From contig NZ_BOOJ01000033.1 of assembly GCF_016863175.1 (NCBI RefSeq), positions 140,263 through 204,262 of the forward strand: a stretch of DNA of 64,000 nucleotides, written 5' to 3'. The notes beneath the pieces are model-generated. The model searched no databases. It had not been told where the DNA came from and saw only the letters and a list, made by a program, of their open reading frames with translations. The translations under genes were made by a program, and so were the position numbers. Numbering within the stretch: position 1 is the stretch's first letter; the number at the start of each line of letters is the position of its first letter. Shown here piece after piece: positions 25,664 through 33,935 of the stretch. Source of the stretch: Paraplanobispora siamensis (lineage in GTDB: Bacteria; Actinomycetota; Actinomycetes; Streptosporangiales; Streptosporangiaceae).

Positions 25664-26898
25664 CGGCCCTCCTCCGCGGCCCGCTCCAGGTAGGTCCTGG
25701 CGTGTTCCAGTTCGCCGCCGAGGCTCTGGACGGTGACCGCCATGCTCTCCACGGCCTGGGCGCGGAAGGAGTCGATCATGTCCATGGTGGCGTAGACGTT
25801 GTCGAAGGCCCGGCGCAGGGAGTCCATGTCCACCGTGGTGGAGGCCGCCTGGTTCTGGATGGCGCCCGCCTGGGTGCGCAGCATCTCGCTGGTGGCCAGG
25901 ATCAGGTCGCTCGTCGTGGCGTTGAGCGCGCCGATCTGGTCGAGCACCAGCTTCTGGTTGGCCAGCGCCTGGGCCACCGTGACCGCGGTGCGCAGCGCGG
26001 CGACCGTCGTGGTGGTCGCCCGGCCCACGCCCTTGATGAGCTCCAGGTTGTTCTTGCGGACCAGGTCCAGGGCGAGATAGCCCTGGGCGGAGACGGCCAG
26101 CTGGGTGAGGACGTCCTGGTGCTTCTGCCGTACGGTGAACAGCGCGTCGGAGCGCAGCGCGGTCGCCCTGTCCGGGTCGGCGGCCTCCAGATGGAGCAGG
26201 CGCTCCTCCAGGGCGGCGTCCAGTGCGGCGGCCATCACCGCGTACTCCTGCAGGCGGGTCATCGCCTCCCACAGGTTCGCCTTCTCGCCCTCGATCGCGG
26301 CGTTGTCCTTCAGCAGCTCGTCCCGGCCGGACTTCAGCGCCCGGATGATGTCGTCGATGTGCTTCTGCGCGTTCTGGTACCTGGCGAAGTAGTCGCGCAG
26401 CCGGTCGCCGAAGGGGATCAGCCCGAGCAGCCTGCGCGTCCCGCTCGCCGCCTGCTTCGGGTCGAGGTCCACCACCGTACGGCGCAGCGCCGCCAGCTGC
26501 CCGGCCACCCGGCTCTGGGCGTCGGCCGCCTCACCCTTGGCCGAGGCCAGGGCGGCGACGGGACGCTTGAGCATGCGGTTGGCCACCTGGGAGGCGGCGC
26601 GGATCTCCGAGCCGCCCATCGAGGAGATGTCGTGCACCTTGCGGGTGAACTCCGGCACCCGGGGGTCCGTCCCGGCCAGCTCCGCGGCGAAGTCCCGGGC
26701 CTTGGCGGCCAGCTCGTCGGCGCGGCCGTCGGGCAGCGGCAGCATGGTCGCGGCGCGCTCGGCGGGGACGGCGGTCACCGGCGTGGGCGGGGTGAGCGTC
26801 AGGTCGGGCGGGGTGGGCGTGAGGCCGACGCCGGTGGTGTCCGCGCCCCCGCGGCCCGTCGTGTCCCCGGGCGTGTTCGCGGCCGTGTCGTGAGCCAC
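25660..26898 (-). CDS. toxic anion resistance (TelA-like) protein
   Basis: GTG at 26898 has GGAGG nine nt upstream and lies two nt after the stop of the preceding gene. The 412-residue protein has a Pro/Thr-rich N-terminal 70 residues and then the long all-helical TelA/KlaA-type core ('FTRKVHDISSMGGSEIRAASQVANRMLKRP', 'LLGLIPFGDRLRDYFARYQNAQKHIDDIIRAL', 'LDLVRKNNLELIKGVGRATTTTVAALRTAV'). TelA-type proteins are named for tellurite resistance but their mechanism is unclear; in many bacteria they accompany vWA proteins in stress-response operons. It is cytoplasmic by sequence. Confidence 0.88.
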   Translation of the reverse strand: MAHDTAANTPGDTTGRGGADTTGVGLTPTPPDLTLTPPTPVTAVPAERAATMLPLPDGRADELAAKARDFAAELAGTDPRVPEFTRKVHDISSMGGSEIRAASQVANRMLKRPVAALASAKGEAADAQSRVAGQLAALRRTVVDLDPKQAASGTRRLLGLIPFGDRLRDYFARYQNAQKHIDDIIRALKSGRDELLKDNAAIEGEKANLWEAMTRLQEYAVMAAALDAALEERLLHLEAADPDRATALRSDALFTVRQKHQDVLTQLAVSAQGYLALDLVRKNNLELIKGVGRATTTTVAALRTAVTVAQALANQKLVLDQIGALNATTSDLILATSEMLRTQAGAIQNQAASTTVDMDSLRRAFDNVYATMDMIDSFRAQAVESMAVTVQSLGGELEHARTYLERAAEEGR

Positions 26899-26900
26899 GG

Positions 26901-28007
26901 TCAGGATCCTCCTTCGGCCTGCGGTACGGCGCCGCCGGCGTAGAGCCGGTCGATGGCGGTGATCAGCTGTTCCAGGCGCTCGTAGACGGGGGGCTCGACC
27001 ACGTCCACGAGGTCGCGGGGGACGGCGGCCCTGCGCTCGGCGACCAGGTCCGCGAAGGTCTTGGGATCGGCGGTGCGGAAGCCGTGCTCGGCGGCCAGGC
27101 GGCGCAGCCCGGGGTCCTCGGTCAGCAGCCGGCCGACCTCGCCGCCCTGCTCGGTGAGCGGCACCAGCGTGTGCTTGCTGAGCACGGTGGGCGCGGGGTA
27201 GAGCAGCCGCATCTCGGGGGTGATCGAGCCGTCGCCGGAGAACAGGCGCGACAGGTACTGGGCCTCGTAGGTGACGACCATCGGCGTCTTGCCCGAGCCC
27301 ATCACCAGATAGTCCTCGAACGGCGCCTCGGTCGAGGACTGCGAGTAGCCCTGGTCGAGGAAGACCGGCGCGACCTTCTCGGCCACCCCGGGCACCTGCT
27401 CGGCGGTGGTGACCACGTCCTCGCCGTTGGCCACGTAGCTGGTCATCGCCAGGTACATGGCCGCGGAGTTGGAGGTCCTGACGTCGGTGGTGGTCAGCAG
27501 CACCCGCTTGCGCGCCGGGTAGGCGGTGTTGCCGGGGAACCTGTCCCACCGGGCCCCCTCGGCCACCAGCTCCAGATACCGGGCCATGTCGAGCACCTGG
27601 TAGCCCCGCCCGGAGTCGCGCACCAGCCCCGCCTCGGTCAGCACCTCGACGATCGGCTGGAAGGTCGCCACGGTCATCGGCGAGTAGAAGGGGGAGAAGA
27701 CCCGGGAGACCCCCCGATCCTTCTTGATCTTCTCCGCCGCGGGCAGGCTGGAGGGGAACGCGAAGGCGTAGTCGTCGAGCCCGACCTCGGTCGCGATCTG
27801 CCGGGAGCCGGCGGTGTCCACCTCCACCCGCAGCCCGTGCCTGTCGAACGCCGCGCGGACCCTGGGGTCGTCGAAGAACGGCTTCTTCTCCGATCCGATC
27901 ACACCCCGCACCACGGCCGGGCCGCCGTCCCCGTTACCGAGGACGACCGCCGTCACGACCGCGGCGCCGAGCAACAGCGCCAGGACGACGCCGATCGATC
28001 GTTTCAT
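26901..28007 (-). CDS. extracytoplasmic substrate-binding protein, first gene of the TelA/vWA operon
   Basis: This 368-residue protein begins with a short basic stretch and a hydrophobic segment (residues 5-23), acting as an uncleaved anchor or signal peptide; no lipobox Cys follows. The rest looks like a type-2 periplasmic binding fold ('VVRGVIGSEKKPFFDDPRVRAAFDRHGLRVEVDTAGSRQIA', 'VFSPFYSPMTVATFQPIVEVL', 'LMTSYVANGED'-like region, 'LVMGSGKTPMVVTYEAQYL'). It shares the binding-protein theme with the lipoprotein two genes downstream, but there is no ABC permease or ATPase, so transport is unlikely and sensing is more plausible. Its ribosome site AGGGG is inside the right arm of a large hairpin (28011-28067). 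Confidence 0.82.
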   Translation of the reverse strand: MKRSIGVVLALLLGAAVVTAVVLGNGDGGPAVVRGVIGSEKKPFFDDPRVRAAFDRHGLRVEVDTAGSRQIATEVGLDDYAFAFPSSLPAAEKIKKDRGVSRVFSPFYSPMTVATFQPIVEVLTEAGLVRDSGRGYQVLDMARYLELVAEGARWDRFPGNTAYPARKRVLLTTTDVRTSNSAAMYLAMTSYVANGEDVVTTAEQVPGVAEKVAPVFLDQGYSQSSTEAPFEDYLVMGSGKTPMVVTYEAQYLSRLFSGDGSITPEMRLLYPAPTVLSKHTLVPLTEQGGEVGRLLTEDPGLRRLAAEHGFRTADPKTFADLVAERRAAVPRDLVDVVEPPVYERLEQLITAIDRLYAGGAVPQAEGGS

Positions 28008-28010
28008 TTC

Positions 28011-28067
28011 ACCCCTTTTCCTGAAAATCCCCTGTAATGGGGATTATTGGAGGCCAGGAAAAGGGGT
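28011..28067 (-). promoter_or_regulatory. nested inverted repeats that can sequester the SBP gene's ribosome binding site
   Basis: The outer arms ACCCCTTTTCCTG (28011-28023) and CAGGAAAAGGGGT (28055-28067) are perfect 13-nt complements. Inside lies a second perfect pair, AATCCCC (28026-28032) and GGGGATT (28039-28045), with loop TGTAAT. In the minus-strand mRNA the last arm contains AAAAGGGGT, the only Shine-Dalgarno-like sequence, three nt before the ATG at 28007. The structure also follows the acyl-CoA synthetase gene (stop at 28128), so it may be a terminator, a translational switch, or both. Confidence 0.65.
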
Positions 28068-28127
28068 GCGGCGCCTGCAGGGCGATATCCGGGAGAATTC
28101 AGCCCGTGTTCATTTTCCGGTCATACC

Positions 28128-29930
28128 TCAGGCTGGTTTGACCGCTTTGTCGTACAGAGAGTCCAGGACGTCCTTGTAGCGGTCCTCCACCTCGCGGCGG
28201 CGGACCTTCATGCTGGGCGTCAGCTCGCCGCTCTCCACGGTGAAGTCGGCGGGCAGGATCGCGAAGTCCTTGATGGTCTCGTAGCTGGCCAGGCCGGCGT
28301 TGACCGTGTCGATCGCCACCCGCACCTTCTCGCGCAGCGCGGGCAGCGAGGCCAGCTCGGCCGGGTCCTCGGGCAGGCCCTCGGACTTGGCCCAGGCGGT
28401 GACCACGTCCGGGTCCAGCGTCACCAGGGCCGTGCAGTAGTTGCGCCGGTCGCCGTGGACCACGACGTGGGACAGGAACGGGCAGGCGGCCTTGATGCGG
28501 CCCTCCAGGTGCTGGGGCGCGACGTACTTGCCGCCGGAGGTCTTGATCAGCTCCTTCTTGCGGTCGGTGATGCGCAGCCGCCCGGCCTCGTCGAGCTCGC
28601 CGATGTCGCCGGTGTGCAGCCAGCCGTCCTGGAGCGCCTCGGCGGTCTCCTCGGGCAGCCCGTGGTAACCGCGCATGATCCCGTGCCCGCCGATCAGGAT
28701 CTCGCCGTCGTCGGCGATCCGCACGGTGACGCCGGGCAGCGGCGGGCCGACCGTGCCGAACTTCACCTTCCCCGGCAGGTTGACGAAGCTGCCGGCCGAG
28801 GACTCGGTCAGGCCGTACCCCTCCAGGATCGGCAGCCCGGCCGCGTCGAAGAACTCCGCCATCTCCAGCGACAGGGGCGCCGAGCCGGAGATGAAGTAGC
28901 GCACCCGCCCGCCGAACCTGGCGCGGAGCTTGGCGAAGACGAGCCGGTCGGCGATCGCGTACCGGGCGCGCAGGGCGGCGGACGGGGCACGGCCCTCCTG
29001 CCGGGCGCGGCTGACCTCCAGGCCGGTGGCGCGCGCCCAGCGGAACAGCCTGAGCTTGATCCCGCCCTCGTTCTGCACGGTCGCGGTCACGGTGTTGTGG
29101 ATCTTCTCGAAGATCCGGGGCGCGGCGGCCATCACGGTGGGCCGCAGCTCGCCCAGGTTGGCCGCGATGCGGTCCAGGCGGCCGTCGATCGCGGTCGGCG
29201 TGCCCGCCGCGATCACCACGGCCTCCAGCAGCTTGCCGAACGAGTGGGACATCGGCAGCCAAAGGAAGTGCAGGTCGTCGGGGGTGAGGAGGTCGATCTC
29301 GACGGCCGCCCTGGCCGTCTGCAGCCAGTTGCGGTGGGTCAGCTCCACCCCCTTGGGGCGGCCGGTGGTGCCGGAGGTGTAGATCAGTGTGGCCAGGTCG
29401 TCCTCGGTGACGGCGTCCACCATCCGGTCGTACTCGGCCGCGTCGGTCTTCGCACCGGAGGCGGCGACCTGGTCGAGGGTGAGAACCCAGCCCTCCTCGT
29501 CCGCCTCGCCGTCGATGACGATCACGTGCTTGACCGCGGGGATCTCGCTCCTGACCGAGCGGAGCTTGGCCACCTGGTCGTCGTTCTCGGCGATGACCAG
29601 CACGCTGCCGGAGTCGGCGGCGATGAACGCGCACTCGGAGGGGGTGTTGGAGGGGTAGATCGTGGTGGTCGCGGCCCCGGTGGACAGCACCGCCAGATCC
29701 GCGAGGATCCATTCGATCCGGGTCCCGCAGAGCACCGCCACCCGGACGCCGGGCTCGGCGCCGAGCTCGCGCAGGCCCAGCGCCAGCGCGCGGATCCGCG
29801 CACCGGCCTCCGACCAGGTGAGCGAGGCCCACCCGCCTGCGGAGGGGTGGCGGAAGGCCTCCGTGTACGGTGTCGCCCGGATCCTGCTCCGCAGCATCGC
29901 GGGAAGGGAGCCGGTGAATTCGACGCTCAT
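28128..29930 (-). CDS. long-chain acyl-CoA synthetase (AMP-forming)
   Basis: The start is ATG at 29930, preceded by GAGGTG; an upstream ATG at 29954 would overlap the operator. The 600-residue enzyme has the AMP-binding motif 'YTSGTTGRPKG' (184-194), 'GYGLTESSAG' , 'TGDIGELDEAGRLRITDRKKELIKTSGGKYVAP' and the C-terminal lid. It activates a fatty acid with ATP and CoA; chain-length preference cannot be read from sequence. It resembles the FadD15-type large synthetases of actinobacteria. It is divergent from the TetR gene at 29990, with a palindrome between them, so it is probably that regulator's target. Confidence 0.95.
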   Translation of the reverse strand: MSVEFTGSLPAMLRSRIRATPYTEAFRHPSAGGWASLTWSEAGARIRALALGLRELGAEPGVRVAVLCGTRIEWILADLAVLSTGAATTTIYPSNTPSECAFIAADSGSVLVIAENDDQVAKLRSVRSEIPAVKHVIVIDGEADEEGWVLTLDQVAASGAKTDAAEYDRMVDAVTEDDLATLIYTSGTTGRPKGVELTHRNWLQTARAAVEIDLLTPDDLHFLWLPMSHSFGKLLEAVVIAAGTPTAIDGRLDRIAANLGELRPTVMAAAPRIFEKIHNTVTATVQNEGGIKLRLFRWARATGLEVSRARQEGRAPSAALRARYAIADRLVFAKLRARFGGRVRYFISGSAPLSLEMAEFFDAAGLPILEGYGLTESSAGSFVNLPGKVKFGTVGPPLPGVTVRIADDGEILIGGHGIMRGYHGLPEETAEALQDGWLHTGDIGELDEAGRLRITDRKKELIKTSGGKYVAPQHLEGRIKAACPFLSHVVVHGDRRNYCTALVTLDPDVVTAWAKSEGLPEDPAELASLPALREKVRVAIDTVNAGLASYETIKDFAILPADFTVESGELTPSMKVRRREVEDRYKDVLDSLYDKAVKPA

Positions 29931-29955
29931 GACGCACCTCGATTGGAGTGGCACT

Positions 29956-29972
29956 CTAGAGCGTTACTCTAG
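29956..29972. promoter_or_regulatory. probable TetR operator, CTAGAG-N5-CTCTAG
   Basis: CTAGAG (29956-29961) and CTCTAG (29967-29972) are perfect inverted arms spaced by CGTTA, in the 59-nt gap between the divergent acyl-CoA synthetase and tetR genes. A TAGAGT at 29953-29958 on the minus strand could be the -10 of the synthetase gene, so binding would block it. Confidence 0.6.
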
Positions 29973-29989
29973 CAAGCGGGGGTGGAGCG

Positions 29990-30559
29990 ATGGCAAGGGC
30001 TGCCACGCGTGAGGCGATCCTGGAGGCGGCGCTGGCAATCGTGGCCGACAAGGGCCTCGAGGCGATGACGATCAGCAGGCTGGCCGAGGTCTCCGGCGCC
30101 TCGAACGGGAGCATCTACCACCACTTCGGCAGTCGCGGGGGCGTCGTCGCCGAGCTGTACCGCGCCAGCTTCGCCGAGCTGGTCGGGGAGATGGTCCCCG
30201 CGCTCGACGAGCGCCCGGCCGAGGCCGTCGTGCCCGAGCTGGCCGGCCGCTTCCTCGACTGGATCGCGGCCAACCCGACCAGGGCGGAGTTCGTCTACCG
30301 GGCCTCGACCGCCGGGGTGCTGCCGGAGGAGGAGACGGCCGCCTTCAAGGCGCGCGTCATGGCGCCGCTGGCCACGTGGTTCGGGGCGCGCACGGCCCGG
30401 GGGGAGATGCGCGCGGTCCCGGCCTGGGCGCTGGACGCGGTGGTGATGAGCCCGGTCCACGAGTGCGCCCGGCGCTATCTGGCCGCCCCGGCCACGTTCG
30501 ACCTGCGCCGGGCCCGTCCCGAGGTGGAGCACGCGGTCTGGGCGATCGTGCGGCCCTGA
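29990..30559 (+). CDS. TetR-family transcriptional regulator
   Basis: The 189-residue protein has an N-terminal helix-turn-helix ('TREAILEAALAIVADKGLEAMTISRLAEVSGASNGSIYHHFGSRGGVVAELYRASF', about residues 6-60) and a C-terminal helical ligand domain. It is encoded divergently from an acyl-CoA synthetase with a palindrome in the gap, the usual arrangement for a fatty-acid-responsive repressor such as FadR/PsrA-type TetR proteins. The effector is inferred to be an acyl-CoA. The start ATG at 29990 lies after a GGGGGTGGAGCG stretch that can serve as ribosome site. Confidence 0.93.
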   Translation: MARAATREAILEAALAIVADKGLEAMTISRLAEVSGASNGSIYHHFGSRGGVVAELYRASFAELVGEMVPALDERPAEAVVPELAGRFLDWIAANPTRAEFVYRASTAGVLPEEETAAFKARVMAPLATWFGARTARGEMRAVPAWALDAVVMSPVHECARRYLAAPATFDLRRARPEVEHAVWAIVRP

Positions 30560-30883
30560 CCCGGCCGGGCGGTCCATGGGGAGGGCGCCGGAAAAAATCC
30601 GTTGGCGTCACTCCGGTCCCGTCAGTATCCTTCCCGTGTCGTACTGCCGTCCCCGGGAGCGTCCGTTGGAGATCTGAGGTTGCGGACACCGCGCCATGTG
30701 AGCCGTTGCGACGGCCCGGCGTGCCCGACCTCAGCGGACCCGTCCCGCCCTTTCCCGGCGACGGCCTTTCTCGCGGCCCTTTCTTCTCCCGCGGTCTCCC
30801 CTGAAGGCGTGCGCGTCTGCGGTGTTCCTGTGTCCCGATAAATCACGTCCTGATAAATCACGACACATTCTGGGAGCCGCCCC
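30560..30883 (+). promoter_or_regulatory. 324-nt leader region upstream of the ABC-F gene, with tandem GATAAATCACG repeat
   Basis: I see no convincing gene in this gap. GATAAATCACG occurs twice in tandem at 30837-30847 and 30852-30862, 15 nt apart and just upstream of the ABC-F start; the repeat is markedly AT-richer than its surroundings. ABC-F resistance genes are often controlled by ribosome-mediated attenuation in a long leader, so a regulated leader is plausible, but I could not define a leader peptide or terminator hairpin by eye. Confidence 0.4.
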
Positions 30884-32512
30884 ATGTCTTTCCCGTCATT
30901 CTCGATCGTCTGCGACGACCTCTCCTACGCCTGGCCCGACGGCACGATCGTCCTGGAGAACCTCGACGCCGCGTTCCCGCCCGGCCGTACCGGCCTGATC
31001 GGGGTCAACGGCTCGGGCAAGTCCACCCTCCTGCGGCTGATCGCCGGCGAGCTCACCCCGTCGGAGGGGTCCGTCTCCGTCACCGGCGAGGTCGGCTACC
31101 TGCCGCAGAACCTCCCGCTGGGCACCGCCCGTACCGTCGCCGAACTGCTGGGCATCGCCGAGCGGCGGGCCGCGCTGCTGGCGATCGAGCGCGGGGACGC
31201 CTCCGCGGAGAACTTCGCCGTCGTCGGCGACGACTGGGACATCGAGGAGCGCGCCCGGGGCGAGCTGGACCGGCTCGGCCTGGACCACGTCGGCCTCGAC
31301 CGGACGGTGGCGACGCTGTCCGGCGGGGAGACCGTCATGGTGGGGCTGGCCGCGCTGTTCCTGCGCCGGCCGGACGTGCTGCTGCTGGACGAGCCGACCA
31401 ACAACCTCGACCTCGACGCCCGCCGCCGGCTGTACGCCGCGGTGGAGTCGTGGACCGGGGTGCTGGTGACGGTCAGCCACGACCGCGCCCTGCTGGAGCG
31501 GGTGGACGCCATCGCCGACCTGACCGGCGGCGCGGTGCGGATGTACGGCGGCAATCTCCCGGCCTACGAGGAGATGCTCGCCGCCGAGCAGGAGGCGGCC
31601 GAGCGCGTGGTCCGCACCGCCGAGGCCGACGTGCGCCGCCAGAAGCGCGAGTGGGAGCAGGCGCAGGTGAAGCTGGCCCGCCGGGCCCGCTACGGCAACA
31701 AGATGTACGAGCAGAAGCGCGAGCCTAAGATCATCATGCAGGAGCGCAGACGGCAGGCGCAGGTCGCGGCGGGCAAGCACCGCACCATGCACGCCTCCAG
31801 GCTCGCCGAGGCCCGCGAGCGGCTCGGCGAGGCCGAGGCGGCCGTGCGCGACGACGCCGCGATCCGCATCGGGCTGCCCGAGACGGCCGTGCCCGCGGGC
31901 AAGACCGTGCTGACCCTCACCGGCGTGCGGACCGTGAGCGGGACGACGGTGGAGGAGCTGATCGTGCGGGGGCCCGAGCGGATCGCGCTGCTCGGTCCCA
32001 ACGGGTCCGGCAAGACCACGTTGCTGCGCACGATCGCCGGGGAGCTGGCTCCGGAGGCGGGCTCGGTCGAGGTGGGCGTGCCCGGCGTGGGGTACCTGCC
32101 GCAGCGGCTGGATCTGCTGGACGACGAGCTCAGCGTGGTGGACAACGTCCGCAGGTTCGCGCCGTCGGCCTCGGTCAACGCGGTCCGGGCCCGGCTGGCC
32201 CGCTTCCTGTTCCGCGGCGGGCGGGCCGACCTGCCCGCCGGGGCGCTCTCGGGCGGTGAGCGCTTCCGCGCGGTGCTGGCGGCGCTGTTGTCGGCGGAGC
32301 CGCCGCCGGGGCTGCTGCTGCTGGACGAGCCGACCAACAACCTCGACCTGGCCAGCGTCCGCCAGCTCGCCCAGGCGCTGGAGGCCTACCGGGGCGCGCT
32401 CGTCGTGGCGAGCCACGACCTGCCGTTCCTTGAGGCCGCGGGGATCACCCGGAGGCTGGTCCTCGACCGTCAAGGCACCGTCTCGGAGGAGTCGATCGAG
32501 TTTGACGTGTAA
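30884..32512 (+). CDS. ABC-F family ATPase (ribosome-associated, possible antibiotic resistance)
   Basis: This 542-residue protein has two ABC ATPase domains in one chain with no membrane segments: Walker A 'GVNGSGKST' (40-48) and 'GPNGSGKTT' (371-379), signatures 'LSGGE' in each half and 'LLLDEPTNNLDLD'/'LLLDEPTNNLDLA' Walker B regions. The linker is long, basic and helical ('RRQKREWEQAQVKLARRARYGNKMYEQ', then a KHRTMHASRL stretch), as in ABC-F proteins that insert into the ribosomal E site and reach the P-site tRNA. Members either protect the ribosome from macrolide, lincosamide or pleuromutilin-type drugs or are translation factors; the short C-terminus and long leader fit the resistance type, but this is inference. 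Confidence 0.93.
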   Translation: MSFPSFSIVCDDLSYAWPDGTIVLENLDAAFPPGRTGLIGVNGSGKSTLLRLIAGELTPSEGSVSVTGEVGYLPQNLPLGTARTVAELLGIAERRAALLAIERGDASAENFAVVGDDWDIEERARGELDRLGLDHVGLDRTVATLSGGETVMVGLAALFLRRPDVLLLDEPTNNLDLDARRRLYAAVESWTGVLVTVSHDRALLERVDAIADLTGGAVRMYGGNLPAYEEMLAAEQEAAERVVRTAEADVRRQKREWEQAQVKLARRARYGNKMYEQKREPKIIMQERRRQAQVAAGKHRTMHASRLAEARERLGEAEAAVRDDAAIRIGLPETAVPAGKTVLTLTGVRTVSGTTVEELIVRGPERIALLGPNGSGKTTLLRTIAGELAPEAGSVEVGVPGVGYLPQRLDLLDDELSVVDNVRRFAPSASVNAVRARLARFLFRGGRADLPAGALSGGERFRAVLAALLSAEPPPGLLLLDEPTNNLDLASVRQLAQALEAYRGALVVASHDLPFLEAAGITRRLVLDRQGTVSEESIEFDV

Positions 32513-32519
32513 GGATCTA

Positions 32520-32535
32520 TCCCACGATAGTGGGA
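32520..32535 (+). repeat. short inverted repeat TCCCAC-GATA-GTGGGA
   Basis: It lies eight nt after the ABC-F stop and three nt before the ATG of the next gene. It could be a weak terminator or a small hairpin affecting translation of the lipoprotein gene, whose start region has no clear ribosome site. Confidence 0.4.
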
Positions 32536-32538
32536 CAG

Positions 32539-33552
32539 ATGAGCCTCCCCCCGACGACCCGCCGGCTGATTCCGTGTGTCACGGTCGCGGCACTCACTCT
32601 GAGCGCCTGCTCGACGCTCACTCCCGCGCGTGAGCCCGTGCGGGGTCAGGCCACCGCGGGCGGGGTGGTCAGAGGGTCGGGCGGCGCGGGGACGGACCCC
32701 TCCGGCAACCCGTCGGTCGCGGTGAGCACCGCCCCGCCGTCCCCGTCGGCGCTGACGGCCGACGCCTACCGGGCCGAGCTGGAGCAGGCGCGCGAACCGG
32801 TCAGGCAGGCGCTGCAGAAGGTGGCCTCCACCGGCGGGCTGAACGGCCTCGACGGGCGGGTGCGCAAGGCCGCCGACGCGGTGGACCAGGCGGTGACCCG
32901 GCTGCAGGTCCTCACGCCGCCCCCCGAGGTGGCGGCCCAGCACGGGAACTACCTGGGCACGCTGCGCACGTTCGGCGGGGCCCTGCGCGACGCCGTGCAG
33001 GGCGTGCGGGCGCAGGAGACCTGCACCGGCCCCTCGGTGCTGACCAAGCTGGAGAAGGACGGGGAGCTGTCGGTCATGAAGGACGCCGCGGCGGCCCTGA
33101 CCGGCTACCCGGCCGACGTCGTGTCGGTGAAGGCGGCCAAGCAGCAGAACCGCCGCCTGCCCAACGGCAGGATCCTGAAGTCGTACGAGAGCCGCACCGG
33201 CCGGGGCTCGCTCAAGGTCGACAACGGCGGCGACTACGACGCCTTCGTCGTGGTGCTGCGCGGCAAGAAGCGGGTCGTCTCCTTCTACGTGCGCAAGAAG
33301 GGCAAGGCCACGATCAGCGGCATCCGCGACGGCAAGTACAAGGTCTACTACAGCACCGGCACCGACTGGGACGCCAAGCGCAAGGCCTTCACCCGCTCGT
33401 GCGACTTCACGCAGTTCGGCAAGACGGTGCCCTACAAGACGACCTACTCCGGCGCGTACATCCGCTGGAACAACTGGACGATCACCCTGCACTCGGTCAA
33501 GGGCGGCACGGTCGCCTCCAAGCCGGTCAAGCCGGGCGACTTCCCCAAGTAA
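32539..33552 (+). CDS. secreted lipoprotein of unknown function
   Basis: From ATG at 32539 (a GTG at 32530 is in frame and possible) the 337-residue product has a twin-Arg-containing signal region and a lipobox 'ALTLSAC'. After a Gly/Ser/Pro-rich linker comes a helical domain ('YRAELEQAREPVRQALQKVASTGGLNGLDGRVRKAADAVDQAVTRL'), then a beta-rich C-terminal domain with many Lys, Tyr and Trp ('RGSLKVDNGGDYDAFVVVLRGKKRVVSFYVRKKGKATISGIRDGKYKVYYSTG'). That domain resembles small beta-sandwich modules found in other actinobacterial lipoproteins. I recognise no enzyme motif. It ends at a strong terminator hairpin. Confidence 0.75.
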   Translation: MSLPPTTRRLIPCVTVAALTLSACSTLTPAREPVRGQATAGGVVRGSGGAGTDPSGNPSVAVSTAPPSPSALTADAYRAELEQAREPVRQALQKVASTGGLNGLDGRVRKAADAVDQAVTRLQVLTPPPEVAAQHGNYLGTLRTFGGALRDAVQGVRAQETCTGPSVLTKLEKDGELSVMKDAAAALTGYPADVVSVKAAKQQNRRLPNGRILKSYESRTGRGSLKVDNGGDYDAFVVVLRGKKRVVSFYVRKKGKATISGIRDGKYKVYYSTGTDWDAKRKAFTRSCDFTQFGKTVPYKTTYSGAYIRWNNWTITLHSVKGGTVASKPVKPGDFPK

Positions 33553-33558
33553 ACGCGA

Positions 33559-33587
33559 AGACCGCGATCTCATGGAGATCGCGGTCT
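33559..33587. terminator. terminator hairpin, perfect 13-bp stem
   Basis: AGACCGCGATCTC (33559-33571) pairs exactly with GAGATCGCGGTCT (33575-33587) around an ATG loop. It lies seven nt after the lipoprotein stop and just before the convergent zinc-finger gene's stop at 33610, so it probably serves both. Confidence 0.85.
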
Positions 33588-33609
33588 CGGGTCGTCCCCC
33601 CTGGATGGA

Positions 33610-33891
33610 TCAGGTGGAGAAGAGCATGCCCACCCAGCTGCGCTGACGGTGGTGGCCGTAGTGGCCACCGTAGTGCGGAGCGGGGGCGCCCCAGCCGGGA
33701 GCGCCGTGGGCCGGCGGCGGAGGCGGCGGCGGAGCGGCGTGCTGCTGCTGCGACCACTGGCTCTCCATCCGGGTCAGGGTCTCGAGCTCGCCGTAGTCGA
33801 GGAAGATTCCGCGACAGCCGTCGCACTGATCAATATGGACACCATTGCGCTCATAAGTGCGCATGTTGCCGCGACACTTCGGGCACTGCAT
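33610..33891 (-). CDS. small TFIIB-type zinc-ribbon protein
   Basis: This 93-residue protein starts with a zf-TFIIB zinc ribbon: Cys3-x2-Cys6 and Cys23-x2-Cys26 ('MQCPKCRGNM', 'DQCDGCRGIFLDYGELETL'). The rest is a Gln stretch, a run of seven Pro and a His/Gly/Tyr-rich tail. The zinc ribbon is widespread in short bacterial proteins whose function is unknown. ATG at 33891 has AAGGAG upstream. Confidence 0.85.
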   Translation of the reverse strand: MQCPKCRGNMRTYERNGVHIDQCDGCRGIFLDYGELETLTRMESQWSQQQHAAPPPPPPPAHGAPGWGAPAPHYGGHYGHHRQRSWVGMLFST

Positions 33892-33935
33892 CGGTCGTCT
33901 CCTTGCCTTGGCATCGTGGTCGTCGTACCCACAAC

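Noticed and set aside
30602..30841. Leader peptide or gene in the ABC-F upstream region
   Set aside because: 79-codon TTG frame with no ribosome site and no family resemblance; too weak to call.
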